A stretch of DNA of 11,091 nucleotides. It comes from Sulfurihydrogenibium yellowstonense SS-5 (GTDB lineage: Bacteria > Aquificota > Aquificia > Aquificales > Hydrogenothermaceae). Under the pieces are notes generated by a model. The model searched no databases and was not told the origin of the DNA. It saw only the letters and a program-made list of their open reading frames with translations. A program made the translations under genes and the position numbers. This document shows positions 1-7,094 of this stretch, piece by piece. The stretch lies in the NCBI RefSeq assembly GCF_000173615.1, contig NZ_ABZS01000034.1, positions 1 to 11,091 of the forward strand, given 5' to 3'. Positions within the stretch are counted from its first letter, which is position 1, and every line of letters begins with the position of its first letter.

Positions 1-1142
1 AGGGTTTGGATTTGAGCTTTATTGTGTAATATCTTTTTATAGATAGGGTCAAAAAATTTATCGTATTCTTCAATTTTTTCTTTTGGTGGAAATACAAAGG
101 ATAAATAATCAATACTACTGCTTGCGTGTAAAATTGTTGTTCCTTCTGCGTGCATGTTTATTTCATCTTGAATTTCTTCGCTAATAAATATCTGGTGCTT
201 TAACCAAAGTTTATTGTAAATTTCATCTTTTGAATAGATTTTCCTAATTCCTGATGAATAACAACCAACTAAACCAAATGAAACCCTGCCAACTGTACCG
301 TCAAAAGAAACTAAAAGATCGTCAAAATTACAAATGCTATTTCTTGCTAAATCTTTTTTAACATAAACGTCAGCTTTATTATCTAACATATTACCAACTC
401 TTATAAATCTAACAGTATCAATACCTGGTGTTTTTAAATAATTTTTACTTCCTGGTTCTATACCTTTCTCAAAAATGTAAACATCTTTTAATCTCTTCTC
501 TTCCCACCCATCAGGCAATCCATCTTTTGTTGGCTCAATAAACCACTGCCTGAATAAAGTCATTGCCATTTCTTCAAGTGTTTTATTTTGACGATGGAGT
601 AGCTCTATTTTGTCATCTATGCTTGAAAGAACCTCAGCTATAGCTTTTCGCTCTGGAGGAGGAGGGAGTAAGATTGGAAAATTTCTTAAATCACCAAGTG
701 TAATATATTGTTGTGTAGAACCTTTTAAAGAAGCACGAATTTCAGCTTGTGCCTCATTTGACTTTAAATAGTAATAAATCCATTTTGATAAATCTTTATT
801 CCCTGTTTTAAATAAACCCACATTTTTTATCGCAAAATCCGGTTCAAAATCAACAATTACCATTTCGCCAATTGTTCCAATCATTGAAAACAAAATATCA
901 TATTTATCGACTTTGCTTCTTTTGTTTATTGCCTCAAAATCATCTAAGGAAATTTTATAGGCTTTTGAAAAATCAATTTTTCCATTCTTGATATGCTTTG
1001 ATGTAATTAAGTATTTTCCGTCAATGACTTTTTTAGGTGAATCATGTGTTCCATCCCTAACATCCGCTATTTCCCCTAATTTTACCCACTTCCAACCTTC
1101 AGGAATATCTCCCACATACTCTATCTCTTCCAAAAACTCCAT
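1..1142 (-). CDS. hsdS: Type I restriction-modification specificity subunit HsdS (3' end cut by window edge)
   Basis: HsdS selects the DNA target of a type I restriction-modification complex and bridges two HsdM subunits. I translated this frame by hand: it is open from the ATG at 1142 to base 1, giving 380 residues with no stop. The layout is the classic two-repeat one. The first target recognition domain begins near IPEGWKWVKL (residues 13-22). A central conserved helix follows the LPPPPERKAI segment (about 159-168) and runs to FRQWF (197-201). The second recognition domain begins at LPDGWEEKRL (209-218). The last visible residues (NKAQIQT) are the start of the distal conserved helix, so only a few dozen residues should be missing. 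The start is well supported: a GGAGG sits about 8 bases upstream, inside the end of hsdM, and only 2 bases separate the hsdM stop from this ATG, implying translational coupling. The target sequence cannot be predicted by eye. Confidence 0.93.
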   Translation of the reverse strand, partial: MEFLEEIEYVGDIPEGWKWVKLGEIADVRDGTHDSPKKVIDGKYLITSKHIKNGKIDFSKAYKISLDDFEAINKRSKVDKYDILFSMIGTIGEMVIVDFEPDFAIKNVGLFKTGNKDLSKWIYYYLKSNEAQAEIRASLKGSTQQYITLGDLRNFPILLPPPPERKAIAEVLSSIDDKIELLHRQNKTLEEMAMTLFRQWFIEPTKDGLPDGWEEKRLKDVYIFEKGIEPGSKNYLKTPGIDTVRFIRVGNMLDNKADVYVKKDLARNSICNFDDLLVSFDGTVGRVSFGLVGCYSSGIRKIYSKDEIYNKLWLKHQIFISEEIQDEINMHAEGTTILHASSSIDYLSFVFPPKEKIEEYDKFFDPIYKKILHNKAQIQT

Positions 1143-1144
1143 AC

Positions 1145-2665
1145 TTAACCCTCCAAATCCAACCTTGCCAAATTCTCTAAAATAAGCTTATTAAATCTCT
1201 CTTCTTCTTTTATCTGCTCTTCAAACTCAGCCTTTAACTTATTAAACCTTTCTACAAAGTCAAAATCATCTTCTTCCTCAGGAAGTCCAACATACCTACC
1301 AGGTGCTAAAGCATAATCTAAATTCCTTACCTCTTCCAAACTTGCAGACTTACAAAAGCCTACTATATCTTGATAGTTTCCGTCGCTACCTTTTTGCCAT
1401 TCATGATAAGTATCTGCTATCTTTCGTATATCCTCAGGTCTTAAGACTCTTAGTCTTCTGTTTATAAGTTCCCCCATATCCCTTGCATCTATAAAAAGAA
1501 TCTGTCCTTTTCTTTTTTTGTTTTTATTTATAAACCACAAACAAACAGGAATGGGAGCATTTAAAAATAATTTGCCAGGCAAATTTACTATACACTCTAC
1601 TAAATCAGCCTCTATTAAGTTTTTTCTTATCTCATACTCTTCTTTTTGTTTAGATGTTAACGAAATTTTAGCAAGAACAAACCCAGCTTTTCCTTTATTG
1701 CTTAGATGATAAATAAAATGCTGTATCCAAGCGTAGTTTGCATTTCCTGCCGGTGGTATTCCATACTGCCATCTTGGGTCATTCTCTAAATATTCTCTTC
1801 CCCATTCTTTTTGGTTAAACGGCGGGTTTGCTAATATATAATCTGCCTTTAAGTCTTTGTGTGCATCGTTTAAAAGTGAGCCTTCACTGTTCCATTTTAC
1901 CTGTGAGCTGTCTATATGTCTGATTGCTAAATTCATCTTACAAAGCTTCCAAGTGGTTTGGTTGCTTTCTTGTCCGTAGATAGAAATATCATCAATTTTT
2001 CCTTGATGTGCTAATACAAATTTTTCAGATTGAACAAACATTCCACCAGAGCCACAGCAAGGGTCAAATACTCTTCCTTTGAATGGTTGTATCATTTCTA
2101 CCAAAAGTTCCACAACACTTTTTGGAGTGTAGAATTGTCCGCCTTTCTTTCCTTCAGCTAATGCAAACTGTCCTAAAAAGTATTCAAAGACATATCCTAG
2201 AATATCGGCACTTTTTTCTTTTACAGCTTCTAACTCAATGTTATCAAATAGGTCTATAAGCCCTCCAAGAGATAATGGGTCTATGTTTCCTTTTGAATAA
2301 ACCTTTGGTAAAACGCCTTTTAATTGAGGGTTTTCTCTTTCTATCTCATCCATTGCTTCGTCAAGAATTTTTCCTATCTCTGGATTTTTTGCATGTTTTT
2401 TAATCTCACTCCATCTTGCCTTTTCTGGAATGTAAAAAACATTTTTTGCTAAATATTCGTCTTTATCCTCCGGGTCAGCATAAGGGTCTTTTTTGAGCTC
2501 TTCGTAAAGTTTTTCAAAGGCATCTGAGATATACTTTAAAAAGACTAACCCCAACACAACATGCTTATATTCTGCTGCGTCAATATTTTTTCTAAGAGTA
2601 TCTGCTGCTTTCCAAAGTTTAGCTTCTAATGGCTCGTTATTTTTTACTTTTGTTTTCTTTGCCAT
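1145..2665 (-). CDS. hsdM: Type I restriction-modification DNA adenine methyltransferase subunit HsdM
   Basis: This is the modification subunit of a type I system, which transfers a methyl group from S-adenosylmethionine to adenine N6 at the site chosen by HsdS. The 506-residue protein has an N-terminal helical HsdM domain (about 10-140). The family signature GGQFYTPKSVVELLVE follows at 175-190. The SAM-binding motif DPCCGSGG is at 201-208, in place of the commoner DPxxGSGGF, and the catalytic NPPF motif is at 280-283. The length is normal for the family and nothing looks broken. A strong GGGAGGG ribosome site precedes the ATG. The gene starts 31 bases after hemW and ends 2 bases before hsdS, so it probably shares the transcript of the upstream helicase and hemW genes. 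No promoter is obvious in the short gap. The hsdR partner is not in the window. Confidence 0.96.
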   Translation of the reverse strand: MAKKTKVKNNEPLEAKLWKAADTLRKNIDAAEYKHVVLGLVFLKYISDAFEKLYEELKKDPYADPEDKDEYLAKNVFYIPEKARWSEIKKHAKNPEIGKILDEAMDEIERENPQLKGVLPKVYSKGNIDPLSLGGLIDLFDNIELEAVKEKSADILGYVFEYFLGQFALAEGKKGGQFYTPKSVVELLVEMIQPFKGRVFDPCCGSGGMFVQSEKFVLAHQGKIDDISIYGQESNQTTWKLCKMNLAIRHIDSSQVKWNSEGSLLNDAHKDLKADYILANPPFNQKEWGREYLENDPRWQYGIPPAGNANYAWIQHFIYHLSNKGKAGFVLAKISLTSKQKEEYEIRKNLIEADLVECIVNLPGKLFLNAPIPVCLWFINKNKKRKGQILFIDARDMGELINRRLRVLRPEDIRKIADTYHEWQKGSDGNYQDIVGFCKSASLEEVRNLDYALAPGRYVGLPEEEDDFDFVERFNKLKAEFEEQIKEEERFNKLILENLARLDLEG

Positions 2666-2696
2666 GATGCCCTCCCATTTTTATTAAAAAATTTTA

Positions 2697-3794
2697 CTAT
2701 AAAACCTTCCTAACTATTTCATTAATAACCATTATTCCCTTTGGAAGTAAATAAAACCTTCCATCTTTTACATCTCCATAGCCCTCATCTACTAACTCTT
2801 TTAGAAGATCCTTATTCTTGATCAAATCTACATCTATACCCTCCTTAAGCCTCAAGCCTAAGAAGATTTTTTCTTCAAGCTTTTTCTTTTCATCTAAAAC
2901 CTCGCTAAACTTAACAGGTTTTATACCTTTTTCAACATTCTCTAAATACTCGTTTATATTCTTAGTATTTCCAAACCTTTTATTGTCTATATAAGACCAA
3001 GCAGAAACGCCAATGCCGAGAAAGTTTACATCTATCCAATAAAATAGATTGTGTTTACATTCATAGCCTTTTTTTGCCCAGTTTGAAAGTTCATATCTTT
3101 CAAAGCCTTTGTTATGTAAAGCTTGGTCTATCATTAAAAACATTTGATATACTAAATCTTCATCAGGTAGATGATAAAGTCCTTTTTCTACAAGTGTTCC
3201 AAGGGGTGTGTCTTCGTAGGCAGTCAGCATATAAGCTGATATGTGAGTTATAGGTAGTGATGTATATATTTCTAAATCTTTTTCAAGGTCTTGTAAAGTT
3301 TGGTTTTGAATTCCATAAATCAAATCAAGATTTATGTTAGATATTCCGGCTTTAAGACAGTTTTCTATGGTTTTATAGCTATCTTCCGGTTTGTGGTCTC
3401 TACCAAGCATTGTAAGATTTTTTTCTAAAAATGATTGATTACCAATGCTTATTCTGTTTACTCCTGCATCTTTTATGATTTTAAACTCATCATATTCATA
3501 GGTTTTTGGATTTATTTCAACTGTTATCTCAAGATTTTTTTGATGCTTTACGTTATTTTTTATAAAATCTATTATTTCAGCGATCTTTTCAGGTTTTAGC
3601 GTTGATGGTGTACCGCCTCCAAAGTAGATGGTTTGAATATCAAAATCATTATCTAAGTACATCAAAAGCTCTTTTTTAAGAGCTTCTACGTACCTATCTT
3701 TCAATTTATCTTCTTGCCAAACAAAAGATGTAAAATCACAGTATGGACATTTTATATTGCAAAATGGTATGTGTATATAAATTCCTTTTATCAT
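2697..3794 (-). CDS. hemW: HemW-type radical SAM heme chaperone
   Basis: HemW is a radical SAM protein that binds heme and delivers it to target proteins. It is often mis-annotated as oxygen-independent coproporphyrinogen III oxidase (HemN). The 365-residue product opens with the iron-sulfur motif C12-x3-C16-x2-C19. The next position after D20 is F21, where true HemN enzymes carry a fourth cysteine. The SAM-binding GGGTPS is at 59-64 and NRISIGNQSF at 113-122. The heme-binding HNxxYW motif of HemW is present as HNLFYW (248-253). These two details favour HemW over HemN. Its ATG overlaps the stop of the upstream helicase gene by 4 bases (ATGA), so the two are translationally coupled. Length is close to known HemW proteins (about 370-390 residues). 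There is no membrane segment or signal peptide, so it is cytosolic. Confidence 0.92.
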   Translation of the reverse strand: MIKGIYIHIPFCNIKCPYCDFTSFVWQEDKLKDRYVEALKKELLMYLDNDFDIQTIYFGGGTPSTLKPEKIAEIIDFIKNNVKHQKNLEITVEINPKTYEYDEFKIIKDAGVNRISIGNQSFLEKNLTMLGRDHKPEDSYKTIENCLKAGISNINLDLIYGIQNQTLQDLEKDLEIYTSLPITHISAYMLTAYEDTPLGTLVEKGLYHLPDEDLVYQMFLMIDQALHNKGFERYELSNWAKKGYECKHNLFYWIDVNFLGIGVSAWSYIDNKRFGNTKNINEYLENVEKGIKPVKFSEVLDEKKKLEEKIFLGLRLKEGIDVDLIKNKDLLKELVDEGYGDVKDGRFYLLPKGIMVINEIVRKVL

Positions 3795-6202
3795 GCTAAG
3801 ACTAATTCTAAAAATTTTTCTGTAGCCAGTTTATCAAGATGTTCGTTTGCGTTTCCGCATTTTGGAGATAATATACAAGACGGACAACCATTTAAACATT
3901 TACAGTTTTTAATGTTTTTGTAAGTTGCTTTTAAAATATCTTCCAACCTTTCAAAGCCTACTTCTGCGTAGCCTATCCCACCTTCGTAGCCGTCATAAAT
4001 AAATATACTTGCTTTTTCTGTCTGTGGATGGTAGTTTGTAGACAATCCGCCAATATCCCATCTGTCATTCATGGCAAAGATGGAATAAATACCGATCATC
4101 CCATGTTCAGCTCCATGTAAAGCACCTATGAAAATATTTTTCTCGTTCAATAATCTTTCAGCTTCTGTTGTCAAAATCTCAGTCTCTGTTTTAGATAGAT
4201 TTTTTAAATAATTTTTTATGAAATTAGAATCATTCTCTTTTAAAATTTCTCCAAGTTTTCTGTATAGAGTTTTACTGTTTGAAACTATGTTTAAAACCAT
4301 CTCATAGACCGGATTTTCAAGCTTTCTTCCAAGCAGTGATAGAACTGTTTTCTGACTGTTTTCTAATGTATTCTTTTCTATCAAACCTTTATAATAATCC
4401 GGAATGGTAAACCATACTGCTTTTGTGGCAAAATTTCTTTCTAAAATTTTTTTATAATCAAACATAACATCGTTGATTCTTTTATTAGATTCTATCTCTA
4501 TTTTTGAGTATCCTATTACCATAGACCTAACGTTGACGCTTCCATAAAAGATCTCTATATCTTTAAATTTTCTTGATTTTTCAATGCTTTGTATTTCTGT
4601 CTCTGAAGCCAATACCGGATGTGTAAAATAATTTAAATCTACTTTTTCAACATACACCACCTTATCATCATTATCTACATTGATAACTTTATAAGTTTCT
4701 CCGGAATGAATATAAACTGCATTTGGAAAAGCTTCATAAAATACATACTCTTGCTCAAGATTTCCGATAGAACGATTGGTCTTTATGTCTACTATATTAT
4801 AACTATCTCCTGCTGACCTGATGCTAAAAGAGATTTTTTTTCTTGATTTGATTTTATCTTTATCAATATAAAGAATTTTTTCTTCTAAAAGCTCTTTTAC
4901 CGCTTCTTTTTCTGATGGCTTTATATCTCTAATATGAATAGGAAGTTCTTTAGCTGATAATATTAGATGTTTTTTAAGAATGTATTTATTTTCTGGGTTT
5001 ATGATTGGCTCCTCTACATTTCTGTTAAAAATATCTTCAGGATTTTTAAGATAATACTGGTCTAGGGCATCTTGTTTTGTGATTAGGTAGTTGTATGCTG
5101 TTTGTCCTCTTCTGCCGGCTCTTCCAAAGCGTTGCCACATAGCAGCCAGCGTCCCCGGAAAACCTTTTAAAACAACACACTGAATCTCTCCAATATCTAT
5201 TCCCATTTCTAACGAACTTGTAGAAAGTACGACCGTTATATCTCCATTAGCCAAACCTTTTTCTATTTCTCTCCTTTCTTCCTGTCTGTATCCAGACCTG
5301 TAAGGTTTTACCTTATTCATAAGGTGAAAAAGATTTCTTTTTTCAAGCTCTTTTTTTATGTTTAGATAAATAACTTCTATATCTTTTCTACTGTCCATAA
5401 AAACTATCGTTGATGTTCCTGTTTTTAGAAATCCTATTATAAGCTCTATAAGTTGATGGTTAGGAGCCGGCTCTGTGATGTATATCAATTTTTTTGGGGA
5501 TGGTGCTCCGGATTTTGATATTTCTATAAAATTTTTCTTTCCTGTAAGCTTTTCTGCAAAAAGACTTGGGTTTCTGATGGTTGCAGAGTTGCAGATGTAT
5601 AAAGGCTCTTTCCCTGTGTAAAAATTAGCTAATCTGTTTAATCTTCTAAAAATATTTGCAACATGAGACCCAAGCACTCCTCTGTAGGCGTGAATTTCGT
5701 CAATAACGACAAACTCTAAATTTGTAAAAAATTTATCCCAGCTCCAATGATTTGGCAAAATTCCCTGATTTAGCATATCCGGGGTTGTGATTAAAAAGTT
5801 TGGCGGATTTGACCTTATTCTTACTCTTTCAGTATTTGAAGTGTCTCCATAGTATGTTTCAACAGTTGCTTTGATTTTTGTCATTTTTATAAGGTTTTCT
5901 ATTTTTTCTTTTTGGTCTCTTGCAAGGGCAACAAGGGGAAAAATTAAAACGGCTGTCGTGTCCGGGTTTTGGTCTATTTTTTCTAAGATTGATAAAGTGT
6001 AGATTAAAGACTTTCCTGAAGCTGTAGGTGTAGTAACAATTATGTCATTTCCTTTTAGTATCTGCTCTATTGCATCGGCTTGATGGCTGTAAAGTTTTAT
6101 GCTGTTTTCTTTTATAAAGTTATTAATCTTTTTTGATTTGAATTCAAATTCTTTGTATTCTGGTTTTGTACCCGGTATTAATTTCTTATAGACTATTTTC
6201 AT
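3791..6202 (-). CDS. mrfA: DEAD/DEAH-box helicase with C-terminal DUF1998 zinc domain (MrfA/YprA-like)
   Basis: This is a superfamily 2 ATP-dependent DNA helicase of 803 residues. Helicase motifs appear in order: Walker A TPTASGKS (58-65), Walker B DEIH (168-171), SAT (206-208), LSTSSLEMGIDIG (326-338) and the arginine-finger segment QRFGRAGRRGQ (357-367). A long central region is followed by a C-terminal MZB/DUF1998 domain. It ends with a cysteine cluster, C767, C769, C773, C776 and C782, followed by GNANEHLDK. This arrangement is that of Bacillus MrfA (YprA), a repair helicase acting on mitomycin lesions, and the related Hrq1. Bacillus MrfA works with the exonuclease MrfB, which I do not see here. 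DUF1998 proteins also occur in phage-defence systems, so a defence role with the downstream hsdMS genes is possible but is only inference. It is the first gene of the operon. The ribosome site before the ATG is weak. The family call is firm; the symbol is less certain. Confidence 0.85.
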   Translation of the reverse strand: MKIVYKKLIPGTKPEYKEFEFKSKKINNFIKENSIKLYSHQADAIEQILKGNDIIVTTPTASGKSLIYTLSILEKIDQNPDTTAVLIFPLVALARDQKEKIENLIKMTKIKATVETYYGDTSNTERVRIRSNPPNFLITTPDMLNQGILPNHWSWDKFFTNLEFVVIDEIHAYRGVLGSHVANIFRRLNRLANFYTGKEPLYICNSATIRNPSLFAEKLTGKKNFIEISKSGAPSPKKLIYITEPAPNHQLIELIIGFLKTGTSTIVFMDSRKDIEVIYLNIKKELEKRNLFHLMNKVKPYRSGYRQEERREIEKGLANGDITVVLSTSSLEMGIDIGEIQCVVLKGFPGTLAAMWQRFGRAGRRGQTAYNYLITKQDALDQYYLKNPEDIFNRNVEEPIINPENKYILKKHLILSAKELPIHIRDIKPSEKEAVKELLEEKILYIDKDKIKSRKKISFSIRSAGDSYNIVDIKTNRSIGNLEQEYVFYEAFPNAVYIHSGETYKVINVDNDDKVVYVEKVDLNYFTHPVLASETEIQSIEKSRKFKDIEIFYGSVNVRSMVIGYSKIEIESNKRINDVMFDYKKILERNFATKAVWFTIPDYYKGLIEKNTLENSQKTVLSLLGRKLENPVYEMVLNIVSNSKTLYRKLGEILKENDSNFIKNYLKNLSKTETEILTTEAERLLNEKNIFIGALHGAEHGMIGIYSIFAMNDRWDIGGLSTNYHPQTEKASIFIYDGYEGGIGYAEVGFERLEDILKATYKNIKNCKCLNGCPSCILSPKCGNANEHLDKLATEKFLELVLA

Positions 6203-6245
6203 TTTTCTACTGTCTCGTGGTTTTCTTGTTTAGTTTAAAAAGAAT

Positions 6246-6254
6246 ATTATAACA
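6246..6254 (-). promoter_or_regulatory. Extended -10 promoter candidate for the helicase-hemW-hsdMS operon
   Basis: Read on the minus strand, this is TGT followed by TATAAT, a perfect extended -10 element (TGnTATAAT), 43 bases from the helicase ATG. No convincing -35 box lies 16-18 bases upstream, which fits extended -10 promoters. Transcription would start near 6239, giving a leader of roughly 37 bases. Confidence 0.55.
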
Positions 6255-6339
6255 GATGGTTTGGGGGAGAAATTCGGGAGTTTGTCTTCTTGGATGAAGG
6301 AAAGAAATTTTTTATGTCTATTTAAAGAAAGATAAAAAT

Positions 6340-6410
6340 GAGTTCATTTGCTTCGCTGTTGAATGACAAGGAAAATAAAAATTTGTCATTCTACTTTCGG
6401 CAAAGAATTT
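6340..6410. repeat. Two degenerate half-copies of the palindromic repeat, back to back
   Basis: Bases 6340-6367 read GAGTTC..GCTTCGCTG..GAATGAC, which resembles the inverted form of the repeat's left half. Bases 6385-6410 begin GTCATTCT and end AAAGAATTTC, resembling the direct form. The halves point outward, unlike the inward pairing of the complete copies. GAATGACAA (6361-6369) and TTGTCATTC (6383-6391) are perfect 9-base inverted repeats with a 13-base loop, so this stretch can form a hairpin. No T-run follows, so I do not call it a terminator. Confidence 0.55.
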
Positions 6411-6426
6411 CCTACTTTTATTAAAT

Positions 6427-6456
6427 TTCTCATTCCAATGTATTTTATTGTAAAAT
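6427..6456 (+). promoter_or_regulatory. Weak promoter candidate for the coiled-coil gene
   Basis: TTCTCA (6427-6432) and TAAAAT (6451-6456) are separated by 18 bases and match the sigma-70 boxes at 4 of 6 and 5 of 6 positions. Transcription would start near 6463. A competing pair, TTGATG (6461-6466) and TAATAC (6484-6489) with a 17-base spacer, is about as plausible. In such AT-rich sequence neither can be trusted by eye. Confidence 0.28.
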
Positions 6457-6506
6457 TATTTTGATGGATTTAAATTAATGGAATAATACCACTTGAAGTA
6501 TATCAA

Positions 6507-6860
6507 ATGTTTGAAAAAGTGTTTAGAAAAGAAGATGCTCAAAAAGCCGTTGAAATACTGCAAAAATCTATCAAAGAATCCTTAGAGTCTTCTGAAGAAA
6601 AATTGAAAATCTCTATTTCAGATGACCTTAAAAAAGAAATTGCTTCTAAGTATGATATTGAGCTATTGAGACAAGAAATGAAAACGTTAGAAATTGAATT
6701 TAAGAAAGAGATTGATGTTGTTAGGAAAGAAATCGAAATAACAAGACTGGAATTCAGGAAAGATTTGAGAATTGCGGTCATCATTTTGATTGCTATTATT
6801 GTAATTTTAAATCAAAACTCTTTAGAGCTTTTAGCTAAATTAGTCGGTATCGTTAAATAA
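6507..6860 (+). CDS. Small coiled-coil protein with C-terminal membrane anchor, function unknown
   Basis: I do not recognise a characterised homologue. The 117-residue product has a charged helical N-terminus (1-30) and a long heptad-like, Glu/Lys-rich coiled-coil (about 32-86). One hydrophobic segment follows (about 89-101, mostly Ile/Val/Leu), then a short amphipathic tail. This suggests a tail-anchored membrane protein with a cytoplasmic coiled-coil, in the general style of DUF1640/CCDC90-like bacterial proteins. The start is doubtful. The ATG at 6507 has no good ribosome site, and the frame stays open upstream to a TAA at 6471-6473, adding codons that read I-N-G-I-I-P-L-E-V-Y-Q. A different ATG at 6478 is one base out of frame with this reading. 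The gene is alone on its strand, divergent from the helicase and convergent with uvrC. Confidence 0.7.
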   Translation: MFEKVFRKEDAQKAVEILQKSIKESLESSEEKLKISISDDLKKEIASKYDIELLRQEMKTLEIEFKKEIDVVRKEIEITRLEFRKDLRIAVIILIAIIVILNQNSLELLAKLVGIVK

Positions 6861-6940
6861 TATAGCTTCTTTTTAACTGAGGATGCTAAAATTTTTTTAA
6901 GATATGAAATGAATATGTGGGTATAACTTTACTTTTGTCC

Positions 6941-7046
6941 GTCATACTTGAGGACTTTAGTCCGAAGTATTTCCTATTCTGATTTTTTTGAAAAGAAAAA
7001 GAGATTTTTCCCTTCTCTCAGAATGAAGATGTGGATTTTTACAGCA
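6941..7046 (-). repeat. Interspersed palindromic repeat, full copy in inverted orientation
   Basis: Read on the minus strand, this is the same element as the copies at 8872 and 10079. The left flank includes GTAAAAATCCACATC, then CATTCTGAGAG and AAAAATCTC, then a spacer. The right half follows, with GGACTAAAGTCC as its inner hairpin, and ends at TATGAC (complement of 6941-6946). It is more diverged than the other two full copies. It fills most of the gap between the convergent ends of the coiled-coil gene and uvrC, where a bidirectional hairpin could help end both transcripts. The rest of the gap (6861-6940 and 7047-7094) shows nothing I recognise. Confidence 0.65.
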
Positions 7047-7094
7047 GCCTCATGGGCAATCTCCATCAACTATTTCTACTCATTTTTTCCTATG

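Larger units (their letters stand above)
6203..6506. other. Divergent intergenic region between the helicase and the small coiled-coil gene
   Basis: These 304 bases hold no gene that I can support. From left to right they contain the helicase promoter (6246-6254), AT-rich sequence without recognised signals (6255-6339), two degenerate half-copies of the interspersed palindromic repeat (6340-6410), and the presumed promoter of the plus-strand gene. The codons 6474-6506 are open in the frame of that gene and may be part of it. Confidence 0.6.

Noticed and set aside
988..1185. 65-residue plus-strand frame over the hsdM-hsdS junction
   Set aside because: It is antisense to both genes and explained by the hsdS start region.
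2697..3794. Annotation as coproporphyrinogen III oxidase HemN
   Set aside because: The position after C-x3-C-x2-C-D is Phe rather than Cys, the protein is short for HemN, and the HNLFYW heme motif marks HemW.
6976..7025. Terminator for uvrC formed by an AT-rich stem before T-runs on the minus strand
   Set aside because: The best stem is GAAAAA with TTTTTC, or 4 bp of GAGA with TCTC. It is too weak to call separately from the repeat it belongs to.
7028..7094. Possible gene remnant after uvrC, with minus-strand codons reading L-M-E-I-A-H-E-A-A-V
   Set aside because: It is very short with no flanking continuation. Part of it (to about 7046) aligns with the flank of the palindromic repeat.
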